Of a DNA stretch of 8,677 nucleotides, positions 1-6,803 are shown piece after piece. The DNA is taken from assembly GCA_016210395.1 (NCBI GenBank), contig JACQUI010000312.1, forward strand, positions 1-8,677, in the 5' to 3' direction. A program made the translations under genes and the position numbers. The stretch is from Chloroflexota bacterium (GTDB taxonomy: Bacteria; Chloroflexota; Dehalococcoidia; Lucifugimonadales; JACPCL1). Position 1 is the first letter of the stretch. The number at the start of each line of letters is the position of its first letter. The notes beneath the pieces were generated by a model. The model did no database searches. It saw nothing but the letters and a program-made list of their open reading frames with translations, and had not been told where the DNA came from.

Positions 1-1530
1 CAGCACCTCCCACGCGGCGATCACGTCAAACAGGCGGACGCCGTTTGTGTCGTAGGCAATAACGTTGAACTGCACCGCTTGCCGGGGAGAAACGGAGACC
101 TCTTGCGGGACTATGTTGACCCTATCCAGGGCGCCAAGCACTATGACCGTGGCGCTGACTTTCTGGACAACTCGCGCTTCGCCTTCACCCGCCGTCACTG
201 TGACGTTCACGCCATCGAGATAGGCGCCGGGCCTGTCCAGCGCCGTCACAACCCCGTCTTGCGTGACCTGCAGCTCGGGCGCTTCAGCCGTCCAGACGGT
301 CTGGGCCGGCGTCAGGCCTTCGCCCAGGTTGCTTACCGTGCTGACCGTCAACTTGCGCGACTCCCCAGGCCGCAGCCGGACAACCTGGGGCGACAGGAGA
401 ATGCTTTGCAGCCGCTCCGCGTCGGCGACTGGAGAAAGGACAGTGACGGTCGCGGTAGCGCGAAGCGGCCTGGCCGAGGCGCCGCCCTGGGGTGTCACCG
501 TCACTTCGACGGCAGCCGGATACGTGCCCGGCAAGGTCCCGGCCCGGAACCTGCCCCTGCCGTCCAGGTCCCCGGCTCGCGGCTCCCGCAGCACCCACTC
601 CGTCTGAACATCCCTCACCAGGTTCCCCTGGGAGTCCAGCGTCAGCGCCCGGAAGTCAATAACATCGCCGGGGCGCACCGTGAGACTCTGGGGGAACAGG
701 TTGACCTTGGAGGGCGGCTGCGGGTTGCCCAGGGCCTGGATGGTCACGGATACCACAGCCGAAGCCGTCTGGGAAGGATCGCTCCGCTTCTGCGCCACCA
801 CGCGCAGGGCCGCCGGGTACTCGCCTTCAACACTGCCGCCGGTGAACTTGCCATCCTGCCCAATCTCGCCCGCGGCCGGGTCAAGCGCCTCCCACGTGTA
901 GACCACGTTCGGGACAGGCACGCCCGAACGGTCCACCGCCAGCGGCGTGAAGAGCATCTGCCCACGCGGTTCCAGTTGCACAACGCCAGGCAACACCTGA
1001 ACACGGCTGATGTCGTTCTCAGAAAGGGTCCTGATGACCGACACCGACGCCAGGTCCTGCACGGTCACCGTGCGGCCGTTCAGCGATTGCGTCACCGATA
1101 CCTGGATGGCTTTGTCAAAAACGCCCCGCTGCGTTCCCGCCCGGAACACCCCTGTGGGGCTGATAAACCCCACTTGCAGGTCGGTGGTCTGCCACCGCAC
1201 GGCCAGCTCATCCCCAGGTATGGGACGGTTTGCCTCGTCGTAGGCCAGCACGGAGAACAAAAGCGTATCCCCTGATGCAATCACCGGATGACGGGGAACG
1301 ATGTCCAATCTGGTCAAGCGGGCCTGCGTCTTCTCTTCGATTGTCACAGACGCGAACGCCATGACGAACTCGGTCCCGGCAGGAATGGTGGATGCGCCTT
1401 GCGTCCTGGTAGGAGTAGGGCCGGGGGTTAGCTGCGTACCCTTCCCATCGCACCCCAGTCCGGCGAAGACCAGCAACGAGACGATGACCGCAGCGGGGAT
1501 TGGAAAACGACGAATGCTATTGAGCAGCAT
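1..1530 (-). CDS. Ig-like repeat lipoprotein, C-terminus beyond left edge
   Basis: The minus-strand frame is open from an ATG at 1530-1528 to the window edge, giving 510 residues with no stop. The N-terminus has a basic start, a hydrophobic stretch (about residues 11-26) and AGLGC, with Cys27 fitting the general lipoprotein pattern, so it is probably exported and lipid-anchored. A Pro/Thr-rich spacer (about 33-45) follows. Five Ig-like repeats of roughly 100 residues start near residues 72, 174, 275, 376 and 469. Each opens with a V.P/L.P strand and a 'PG..' turn, has a Trp near its middle (RWQTTD, YTWEALD, TEWVLRE, VWTAEA, AAWEV), and the first four close with a G.Y or G.F plus V.VTV strand. 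No catalytic motif is visible, so a structural, adhesive or scaffold role is inferred. It is the third gene of a minus-strand operon and overlaps the preceding gene by 14 bases. A GTG two codons upstream (1536) is a possible alternative start. Confidence 0.82.
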   Translation of the reverse strand, partial: MLLNSIRRFPIPAAVIVSLLVFAGLGCDGKGTQLTPGPTPTRTQGASTIPAGTEFVMAFASVTIEEKTQARLTRLDIVPRHPVIASGDTLLFSVLAYDEANRPIPGDELAVRWQTTDLQVGFISPTGVFRAGTQRGVFDKAIQVSVTQSLNGRTVTVQDLASVSVIRTLSENDISRVQVLPGVVQLEPRGQMLFTPLAVDRSGVPVPNVVYTWEALDPAAGEIGQDGKFTGGSVEGEYPAALRVVAQKRSDPSQTASAVVSVTIQALGNPQPPSKVNLFPQSLTVRPGDVIDFRALTLDSQGNLVRDVQTEWVLREPRAGDLDGRGRFRAGTLPGTYPAAVEVTVTPQGGASARPLRATATVTVLSPVADAERLQSILLSPQVVRLRPGESRKLTVSTVSNLGEGLTPAQTVWTAEAPELQVTQDGVVTALDRPGAYLDGVNVTVTAGEGEARVVQKVSATVIVLGALDRVNIVPQEVSVSPRQAVQFNVIAYDTNGVRLFDVIAAWEVL

Positions 1531-3238
1531 GTTCACCACTGCTGACGCGTTCGAAAACGGCTATCTGGCCCCAGTCGGCCACCTCGCTGAAGAGCTCCGG
1601 GCGCTGTTCCAGGGCCTCGCGGAACTTCTTGGGGGACTCGCCCCCGTAGTAGTCCTGGACAGCAATGTATCTGCCATCCAGGTCTCCAAGGAGAGTGTGG
1701 GCCCTGGGCACGTCAACTTGGCCCGTCCACATCATCATGCGGAGGGCTCTCACCTGTTCCCAGTTCCTGGCCCCTTCGTCATGCCACCCGTCAACCACGG
1801 GCGCGCGCTGATAGTACGGCAGAAAGAAGTCGTCCCAGTTCCAGAAACCCACCCCTAACACCTTCCCTTCGCGCCCCTCCTCACCAAACCACCGCACCAT
1901 CTCAACCGCTTCCGGCGACATGCGGTATGGCCGGAACATCCTGGAAGAGGCAATGGCGGTATCCCAGGCTACCTGGGCCAACAGCAGGGCCACAGCCACG
2001 CCGGCGCCCACGGCAGCAACACGTTTCGCCCACCTCGCTTCGCCCACAAGCTGCTTCAGAGCAGTCCCGATTGTAGCCACAAAAGGCAGGCCGGCAAGAG
2101 CAATCGCCGGCGTCATGTAGAGTTGGAAACGAGCAACGTCCAGCCCCGTCAGCGGGCCAATCCGGACCAAAGGGTTCGCCTGTTCTCCCACGCTGAACAG
2201 CGCCAGCAGCAGGAGCAACACGGCATAGGGTGCAGCGCGGGTTCGGGCAACAAACAGATGGAGTATACCACCTATCCCCAAGGCCGTCAGGCCGGCCCCC
2301 AGGTAGTTGGGATAAGCGTACAGTCCGATCAGGTCGCGCTCCACCAGCGCCCGGACATACCAGGCAGGTGGGAAGGACCACAGCCCAGGCACCTCCCGCT
2401 GGAAATCAGCGGCCAGCAGGTTGACCAGCCACGGCGCAATCCACCAGAGCGTGCTTCCCGCTGCGGCAGCCACGAAAAAGGCCGCAAGGCGAAGGAGCGC
2501 GGTGCGGTCCCCGGCTTGCCCGAAGTAGCGGAACAGGAACCACCCCGGCAAGCCCATCGCCATGGCGACCGCGGTCATATGGTGTGTCAGGAAAGACGCG
2601 CCCAGGGCAAGCCCGGCGGCGATGGCCGTGCCCCTGCTTGCCCGGTCTGCGGCGCGCTCCAGCAGGCCATAAGAGAGAAGCGCCAGGGCAAGGGAGGCAA
2701 AGGAGGCAAACCACCCCCACAGGCCAACCGCCACCAGCAAGGGATACGAGGTCAGCGTCAGCGCGCCGGCCAGCGCCGCCCACGGACGGGAGTAGCCCAT
2801 CTGCCTGGCCAGGAAGTAGGTGGCATAGCCGACCCCGATGAACGCGGCGAACAACGCAACCTTGTAGACAAAGACCAGGCCCACCCCAGGCAGCGCAGCC
2901 AGCGCGCCCACAACGCCGTAGCCCAGGGGAGGATAGGTGGTGAAGAGCGGAAAGCCGCCGTACCAGTAGGGGTCGCTCCAGCCGCCGTTGCCGTGCAGCG
3001 TCTCTTCAGTGAACCACGCAAAGTGCAGGAATGTCGGTGTGTCGACGCCAGGAGGGTAGCCTGCTCCCAGGAGATGCCTTCCAACGGCTAGGCCGACCAG
3101 GATGTAGAGGAGGCCGACGGCGAGGTCTTTGCGATAGCCCGGCATGGAGGAGAGGACACGCCATACGGAGAGGAGGCGCTCTCGCACGCCGGCGCGCTGG
3201 GACGCAGGGGAAGAAGCGATGTTCGCGCCCTGGGCCAT
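1517..3238 (-). CDS. Polytopic membrane protein, PTPS-related / GT-C-like
   Basis: A 573-residue membrane protein with about ten to eleven hydrophobic segments between residues 39 and 428, followed by a soluble C-terminal domain of about 145 residues. The first non-membrane loop holds GVDTPTFLH (Asp66, His72), SDPYWYGG and a YPPLGYG motif (102-108). This pattern is typical of membrane proteins annotated as '6-pyruvoyl-tetrahydropterin synthase-related', and an acidic residue in the first outer loop is also the hallmark of GT-C glycosyltransferases that use lipid-linked sugars. A HH pair lies at 219-220. The reading frame extends upstream to 3373, but I chose the ATG at 3238 because it sits one base after the stop of the phosphatase gene; the longer start would overlap that gene by about 130 bases and adds Arg/Ser-rich sequence without a family look. 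An envelope-glycan transferase role is inferred from topology and neighbours; the substrate cannot be told. Confidence 0.8.
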   Translation of the reverse strand: MAQGANIASSPASQRAGVRERLLSVWRVLSSMPGYRKDLAVGLLYILVGLAVGRHLLGAGYPPGVDTPTFLHFAWFTEETLHGNGGWSDPYWYGGFPLFTTYPPLGYGVVGALAALPGVGLVFVYKVALFAAFIGVGYATYFLARQMGYSRPWAALAGALTLTSYPLLVAVGLWGWFASFASLALALLSYGLLERAADRASRGTAIAAGLALGASFLTHHMTAVAMAMGLPGWFLFRYFGQAGDRTALLRLAAFFVAAAAGSTLWWIAPWLVNLLAADFQREVPGLWSFPPAWYVRALVERDLIGLYAYPNYLGAGLTALGIGGILHLFVARTRAAPYAVLLLLLALFSVGEQANPLVRIGPLTGLDVARFQLYMTPAIALAGLPFVATIGTALKQLVGEARWAKRVAAVGAGVAVALLLAQVAWDTAIASSRMFRPYRMSPEAVEMVRWFGEEGREGKVLGVGFWNWDDFFLPYYQRAPVVDGWHDEGARNWEQVRALRMMMWTGQVDVPRAHTLLGDLDGRYIAVQDYYGGESPKKFREALEQRPELFSEVADWGQIAVFERVSSGEHAAQ

Positions 3239-3239
3239 G

Positions 3240-4022
3240 CTACCCGCGCCCAAACCAGAGGAAACGCTTGCCCCTAGAACGCCTCGGGGGATCGGGGAGG
3301 ACGACCTGTTTGCCTCCCAGAATCGCCTGTGGGTTGGCGATGCCCAGCAGCTGCGCAGTCTCTGCCCCCGCAAGCTCCGCCAGCGCCTGCCGCGCCTCGC
3401 TCATGAGCGGAGGGCGGCGGCGCGCCTCCGGAGAGTGGCCGTCCGAGGCGATGCAGTGCACCAGGCCACGCCGCACCAACTCCTCGGCGCTCTCCAGCGC
3501 TGTGCCCCCGAACTCCCCCAGCAAACTGCCCGCGGTGACCTGCGCCAGCACTCCCGCCTCTACCAGGCGCGCGAGGCGCTCCGGCTCCTTCTGGATGGTG
3601 GCCTGGCGCTCCGGGTGGGCAAGGACGGGCGTGTACCCAGCGATCTGAAGCTGGAAAAAGGCATCCTCCGCAAAGGGCGGCCACTGGAAGAAGTCAAGCT
3701 CCACAAGGATGTAGTGGGAGCCGTTCAGCGTGACCGCCCGCCCCTCCTTCGCTTCCTTCAGAAGCTCTACCGTCAGCACGTGCTCCACGCCCGTCACCAG
3801 GTCAAGCCCAATACCGTTCGCTTGCAACTCATGGCGGAAGGCTTGCACCCGCTCCTCCAGGAACGGGCACCCGCCCCTGGCGGCCACCTGCTCGGCGTGG
3901 GGCGTGGCGACGATTGCCTTCGTGCCGTCGGCGGCGGCGATGCGCGCCATCTCCAGCGCGGCCTCCAGGGTCTTGGGGCCGTCGTCCAGGTCGGGCAGGA
4001 TATGGCAGTGCACGTCATACAT
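3240..4022 (-). CDS. CpsB/YwqE-type PHP-domain protein tyrosine phosphatase
   Basis: A 260-residue PHP-fold metal-dependent phosphoesterase. The family's metal ligands are all present in order: HCH (His5, His7), ATPH (His42), GVE (Glu80), AHPER (His136) and SDGH (Asp194, His196); LPDLDDGP follows the first motif as in CpsB and YwqE. Family members are cytoplasmic, use manganese or similar metals and dephosphorylate the tyrosine-rich tails of BY-kinases that control capsule or exopolysaccharide synthesis. Length matches the family. The frame is open to 4151, but the ATG at 4022 is chosen because the family begins almost directly with the H.H motif and the extra 43 residues look unrelated; a GGGGAG lies 11 bases upstream. 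The C-terminus ends in a basic tail (PPRRSRGKR). No BY-kinase is visible in the window, so its partner is elsewhere or its substrate differs. It is the first gene of the operon. Confidence 0.88.
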   Translation of the reverse strand: MYDVHCHILPDLDDGPKTLEAALEMARIAAADGTKAIVATPHAEQVAARGGCPFLEERVQAFRHELQANGIGLDLVTGVEHVLTVELLKEAKEGRAVTLNGSHYILVELDFFQWPPFAEDAFFQLQIAGYTPVLAHPERQATIQKEPERLARLVEAGVLAQVTAGSLLGEFGGTALESAEELVRRGLVHCIASDGHSPEARRRPPLMSEARQALAELAGAETAQLLGIANPQAILGGKQVVLPDPPRRSRGKRFLWFGRG

Positions 4023-4180
4023 GGCGGTCAACGCTCCCCATTGTAGCGGATTCTGCGAACTTGCGATGGCAAGCCCGCAAGCCACAGTAGCCCAGCCGGG
4101 CATTCCCGCACGGCGTGACGTACAATACAACCCGCGCACGTCTCCTGCCACGGGTCACCACGTCCGAGAGGAGTGAACAA
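4023..4180. promoter_or_regulatory. Divergent intergenic region with candidate promoters
   Basis: This 158-base gap separates the minus-strand operon from the plus-strand lipoprotein gene, so both promoters probably lie here. A TACAAT hexamer on the plus strand (4121-4126) would place a transcription start about 50 bases before the ATG at 4181. A second TACAAT on the minus strand (4045-4040) would give a very short leader before the ATG at 4022. Neither has a convincing -35 box at normal spacing. Between them lies a small inverted repeat, CTTGCG at 4060-4065 and CGCAAG at 4076-4081, with an overlapping CTTGC/GCAAG pair (4060-4073), which could be an operator. The gene arrangement is solid; the specific sites are guesses. 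Confidence 0.35.
4166..4173 (+). promoter_or_regulatory. Ribosome binding site of the TolB-like gene
   Basis: GAGAGGAG lies seven bases before the ATG at 4181. It decides the start, since the same frame is open from an ATG at 4115 that has no such site and would put 22 extra residues before the signal peptide. Confidence 0.8.
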
Positions 4181-5314
4181 ATGAGGATCGGCCTATTACC
4201 AGCCAGGAAAGCTCCTCTTGTCCCTGGGTCTGGCATAGTACTGCTTACGATGGCCTTTGTGTTTGGAGCATGCGGCGGCGAAAGTCCAGTGCTTGAATCT
4301 GGCCAGGTTGACACCATGGGCGCCAAGATCGCCCTTGAAGCCTGCCCTCACGAGTACGGGTTTTTCGATGGATTCGATAGTACGCCTTGCGACATCTACG
4401 TCGTGGATCCTGAAACCGGCACGGTATCTCATCTAACCACAGGCTCCAATCCGGTGTGGTCACCTGATGGTCAACGTATGCTCTTCACGCACCGAACGGA
4501 CGCCAGGCGCGATCAAGGGGTTTACATTGTTAATGCCGATGGCTCCAACGTGTCCAAAGTTGCCACAGGCCTCAGCCCAGCCTGGACGCCCGATGGCGCC
4601 AACATTTCATACACGTCTGGTCCCTGCGGCGAACAATGCATTTATCTGGCCCAGCCCGATGGGTCCGGGGCCTCGACCATCGCCTCCGGCGTCTTCTCCA
4701 GCTACCCGTACTCATGGTCCCCCAGGGGTAGCCATGTCACATACATCGCTATCAATTCCACTCCCGCGAGCGTGGGTCTGTATGTCGTTGCCGTCACGCC
4801 AGGGTCAGCGGCATCCAAGCCTCTCTCTGCTCCAGATACGGCGCCAGGAGTGGCGAGTTGGTTTCCAGACGGAAAGCGAGTGGTGTTCTTGGGGCGCGTC
4901 CACAAAAGTCATGACATTTATGCCGCCGGTATCGAAGACGCCCATCAGACCCGCCTAACCACCATTGGAGACATTGAAGGCCCTGTGAAAGTATCGCCGG
5001 ACGGTCTCCGCATTGCGTTCCTGCGAAGCGAGGCTGAGGAGTGGGGCTTGCACACCGTGAGCGCCAAGGGGTCCGACCTCAATTTCCTCACCAAGGGTAT
5101 GACGGGGCACGTATGGACCTATGCCTGGTCTCCAGACGGAAAGCGCCTTGTTGTACTCACGCGGGAGCAGGACAACTACGGCCTATGGCTTGTCAATGCC
5201 GATGGATCTAGCCTCGCCCGCCTTGCGGAGCTTCGGGCAACGCCGGACAAACCAATCGCCACCGTCCGCGCCCTCTCCTGGGGCTGGTCTCAGTCTCCTA
5301 TGTACCCCAATTGA
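4181..5314 (+). CDS. TolB-like PD40 beta-propeller lipoprotein
   Basis: A 377-residue exported protein. The N-terminus is basic, then hydrophobic (about 16-30), ending in VFGAC with Cys31 as the likely lipidated residue. The body carries repeated PD40/WD40-like motifs as in the TolB propeller: VWSPDG (92-97), AWTPDG (134-139), SWSPRG (178-183), SWFPDG (226-231), KVSPDG (270-275) and AWSPDG (315-320), plus a degenerate last one near ALSWGWS (364-370). Spacing of about 40-50 residues supports a six- or seven-bladed propeller. Repeated IYVVD, VYIVNADGS and LWLVNADGS strands are typical of this family. Four further cysteines (55, 70, 149, 153) could form disulfides. It lacks the N-terminal TolB domain and the Tol-Pal neighbours, so it is not tolB itself; a surface binding or scaffold role is inferred. 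The gene stands alone on this strand, separated from thrC by 167 bases. Confidence 0.85.
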   Translation: MRIGLLPARKAPLVPGSGIVLLTMAFVFGACGGESPVLESGQVDTMGAKIALEACPHEYGFFDGFDSTPCDIYVVDPETGTVSHLTTGSNPVWSPDGQRMLFTHRTDARRDQGVYIVNADGSNVSKVATGLSPAWTPDGANISYTSGPCGEQCIYLAQPDGSGASTIASGVFSSYPYSWSPRGSHVTYIAINSTPASVGLYVVAVTPGSAASKPLSAPDTAPGVASWFPDGKRVVFLGRVHKSHDIYAAGIEDAHQTRLTTIGDIEGPVKVSPDGLRIAFLRSEAEEWGLHTVSAKGSDLNFLTKGMTGHVWTYAWSPDGKRLVVLTREQDNYGLWLVNADGSSLARLAELRATPDKPIATVRALSWGWSQSPMYPN

Positions 5315-5430
5315 CGGTGGAATATGGTCATACTAGCGATTATGGTTTTCCCACTCACCTGCAGTATCATGCGGACCAACTGTACAACACACCTCACAGC
5401 GTGTATCGCGCCGTAACGGTCTCCCTTGAT

Positions 5431-5451
5431 CCTCTCCGATGACAGGAGAGG
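5431..5451 (+). repeat. Perfect 7-bp inverted repeat in the thrC leader
   Basis: CCTCTCC (5431-5437) and GGAGAGG (5445-5451) are exact reverse complements separated by a seven-base loop, GATGACA. The right arm is a purine-rich Shine-Dalgarno-like sequence, but it is 30 bases before the thrC ATG. No T-run follows, so it is not a standard intrinsic terminator. It may be a regulatory or RNA-stabilising hairpin, or chance. Confidence 0.45.
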
Positions 5452-5468
5452 AAACAGCACACAAGCAT

Positions 5469-5474
5469 AAGGAA
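5469..5474 (+). promoter_or_regulatory. Ribosome binding site of thrC
   Basis: AAGGAA ends seven bases before the ATG at 5482, supporting that start. Confidence 0.7.
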
Positions 5475-5481
5475 CGTTCTC

Positions 5482-6651
5482 ATGCGCAGCTACCTCTCCC
5501 ACTTGGAATGCACCGCCTGCGGCAAGACGTATTCCGCAGATGAACCCCATCGCGTCTGTCCCGCTTGCGGCAAGGTGCTCTACGCCCGCTACGACCTTCC
5601 GCACCTGCGGCGGGACTTCAGCCGCGGCGCCATCGCCTCACGCCCCGCCACCATGTGGCGCTACTATGAGGCCATGCCCGTCCGCAACGAAGAAGACGTG
5701 GTGAGCCTCGGCGAGGGCATGACGCCCCTGCTCCATGCCAGGAACCTGGGCCGGCAACTCGGCTGCCCGCGCCTCTACATCAAAGACGAAAGCGGCAACC
5801 CCACCGGCTCCTTCAAGGCCCGCGGCATGTCCGCCGCCGTCTCCAGGGCCAAGGAGCTGGGCCTGCGCAAGCTCACCGTCCCCTCCGCGGGCAACGCCGC
5901 CGGGGCCATGGCCGCCTACTGCGCCCAGGGCGGCATGGAGGCCCACGTCTTCATGCCCAAGGACGCGCCCAAAGCCAATCAGCAGGAGTGCGTGGACGCC
6001 GGCGCGCGTCTGACTCTGGTGGACGGACTCATCGGCGACGCCGGCCGCATCTCCCGGGAGCGCGCCGCCCGCGAGGGCCTCTTCGACCTTTCCACCCTCC
6101 AGGAGCCGTACCGCGCCGAGGGTAAGAAGACCATGGGCTACGAGCTAGCCGAGCAGCTTGGCTGGCGCACACCGGACGTCATCATCTACCCCACCGGCGG
6201 CGGCACGGGCATCGTCGGCATCTGGAAGGCGTACGAAGAGATGCTGGCCCTGGGCTGGATCAGCGAGGTCACGACGAAGATGGTGTCGGTCCAGTCCGAA
6301 GGCTGCGCGCCCATCGTGCGCGCGTTCCAGGCGGGGGCCGACCATGCGGAGCCGTGGCAGAACGCCCGCACCCTTGCGGCAGGCATCCGCGTGCCGTCCG
6401 CCATCGGCGACTACCTGATGCTCCGCGCCATCCGCGACAGCGGCGGCACGGCCACGACGGTCTCCGACGCCGAGATCCTGGCGGACGTCAAGGCGATGGC
6501 CTCCGCCGAGGGCGTCTACCCCTGCCCGGAGGGGGCCGCCACCCTGGCCGGCCTGCGCAAGCTGCTGAAAGCGGGAACGCTTGACCCGGAGGCCACGATT
6601 GTGCTGATGAACACGGGCACGGCGTACAAGTATCTGGATGTGCTGGGATGA
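5482..6651 (+). CDS. thrC: Threonine synthase with N-terminal zinc ribbon
   Basis: A 389-residue PLP-dependent (fold type II) enzyme that converts O-phosphohomoserine and water to threonine and phosphate, the last step of threonine synthesis in the cytoplasm. An N-terminal zinc ribbon is seen as CTAC (10-13) and CPAC (26-29), common in archaeal and some bacterial threonine synthases. The substrate loop GEGMTPL (77-83) is followed by KDES..NPTGSFKARG, with Lys112 the PLP Schiff-base lysine. SAGNAAGA (135-142) and the phosphate-binding PTGGGTG (237-243) follow, and the end has CPEGAATLAG and MNTGTAYK. Length and motif order fit a complete short-type enzyme. A related PLP enzyme (threonine dehydratase or cysteate synthase) is less likely because of the zinc ribbon and the GEGMTPL motif. 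Codon use is strongly GC-rich, unlike the gene to its right. No other threonine-pathway gene is adjacent. Confidence 0.93.
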   Translation: MRSYLSHLECTACGKTYSADEPHRVCPACGKVLYARYDLPHLRRDFSRGAIASRPATMWRYYEAMPVRNEEDVVSLGEGMTPLLHARNLGRQLGCPRLYIKDESGNPTGSFKARGMSAAVSRAKELGLRKLTVPSAGNAAGAMAAYCAQGGMEAHVFMPKDAPKANQQECVDAGARLTLVDGLIGDAGRISRERAAREGLFDLSTLQEPYRAEGKKTMGYELAEQLGWRTPDVIIYPTGGGTGIVGIWKAYEEMLALGWISEVTTKMVSVQSEGCAPIVRAFQAGADHAEPWQNARTLAAGIRVPSAIGDYLMLRAIRDSGGTATTVSDAEILADVKAMASAEGVYPCPEGAATLAGLRKLLKAGTLDPEATIVLMNTGTAYKYLDVLG

Positions 6652-6765
6652 GGATGATGGAAGTTGCCTCATGCAAAGCGAGATCTATTGTCACCAAATC
6701 GAACACCTACCGGACAACCTGGAGGCGCCAACTACCACGACTTTTCACAATCGACGGGAAACACT

Positions 6766-6796
6766 CTCGGTCCCCTTCGGCTCAGAAAGAACCGAG
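6766..6796. terminator. Possible (bidirectional) terminator between convergent genes
   Basis: CTCGGT (6766-6771) and ACCGAG (6791-6796) form an inverted repeat with a 19-base interior that can itself pair partly. It lies about 115 bases after the thrC stop and just after the stop of the minus-strand STAND gene. On the plus strand it is followed by a mildly T-rich stretch (GGCTTCTTCTAT), weaker than a classical T-run. Position between two converging genes is the main support. Confidence 0.35.
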
Positions 6797-6803
6797 GCTT
6801 CTT

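Larger units (their letters stand above)
5315..5481 (+). promoter_or_regulatory. Leader/intergenic region upstream of thrC
   Basis: A 167-base gap that probably holds the thrC promoter. I see no T-box consensus (no TGG.ACCGCG) and no run of threonine codons for a leader peptide. The clearest element is the hairpin at 5431-5451. No confident -35/-10 pair was found. Confidence 0.3.

Noticed and set aside
79..1275. Long plus-strand ORF of 398 codons at the left end
   Set aside because: Its product is rich in Arg, Gln and His with no fold-like pattern, while the opposite strand encodes a signal peptide and regular Ig-like repeats. It is a GC-rich antisense shadow.
2123..3091. Plus-strand ORF of 322 codons opposite the membrane protein
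   Set aside because: Highly basic, Gln/Gly/Arg-rich translation typical of the antisense of hydrophobic GC-rich code; the minus strand has clear membrane segments and family motifs.
3144..4046. Plus-strand ORF of 300 codons opposite the PHP phosphatase
   Set aside because: The minus strand holds all PHP metal-ligand motifs in order; the plus product has no recognisable motif.
4181..5314. Identification as tolB of the Tol-Pal system
   Set aside because: Only PD40 propeller motifs and a lipoprotein signal are seen; the N-terminal TolB domain and tolQRA/pal neighbours are missing.
5315..5481. T-box riboswitch for threonine upstream of thrC
   Set aside because: No T-box consensus bulge sequence and no terminator hairpin with T-run were seen.
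6145..6672. Minus-strand ORF opposite thrC
   Set aside because: Arg/Gly/Ala-rich shadow of a well-recognised threonine synthase.
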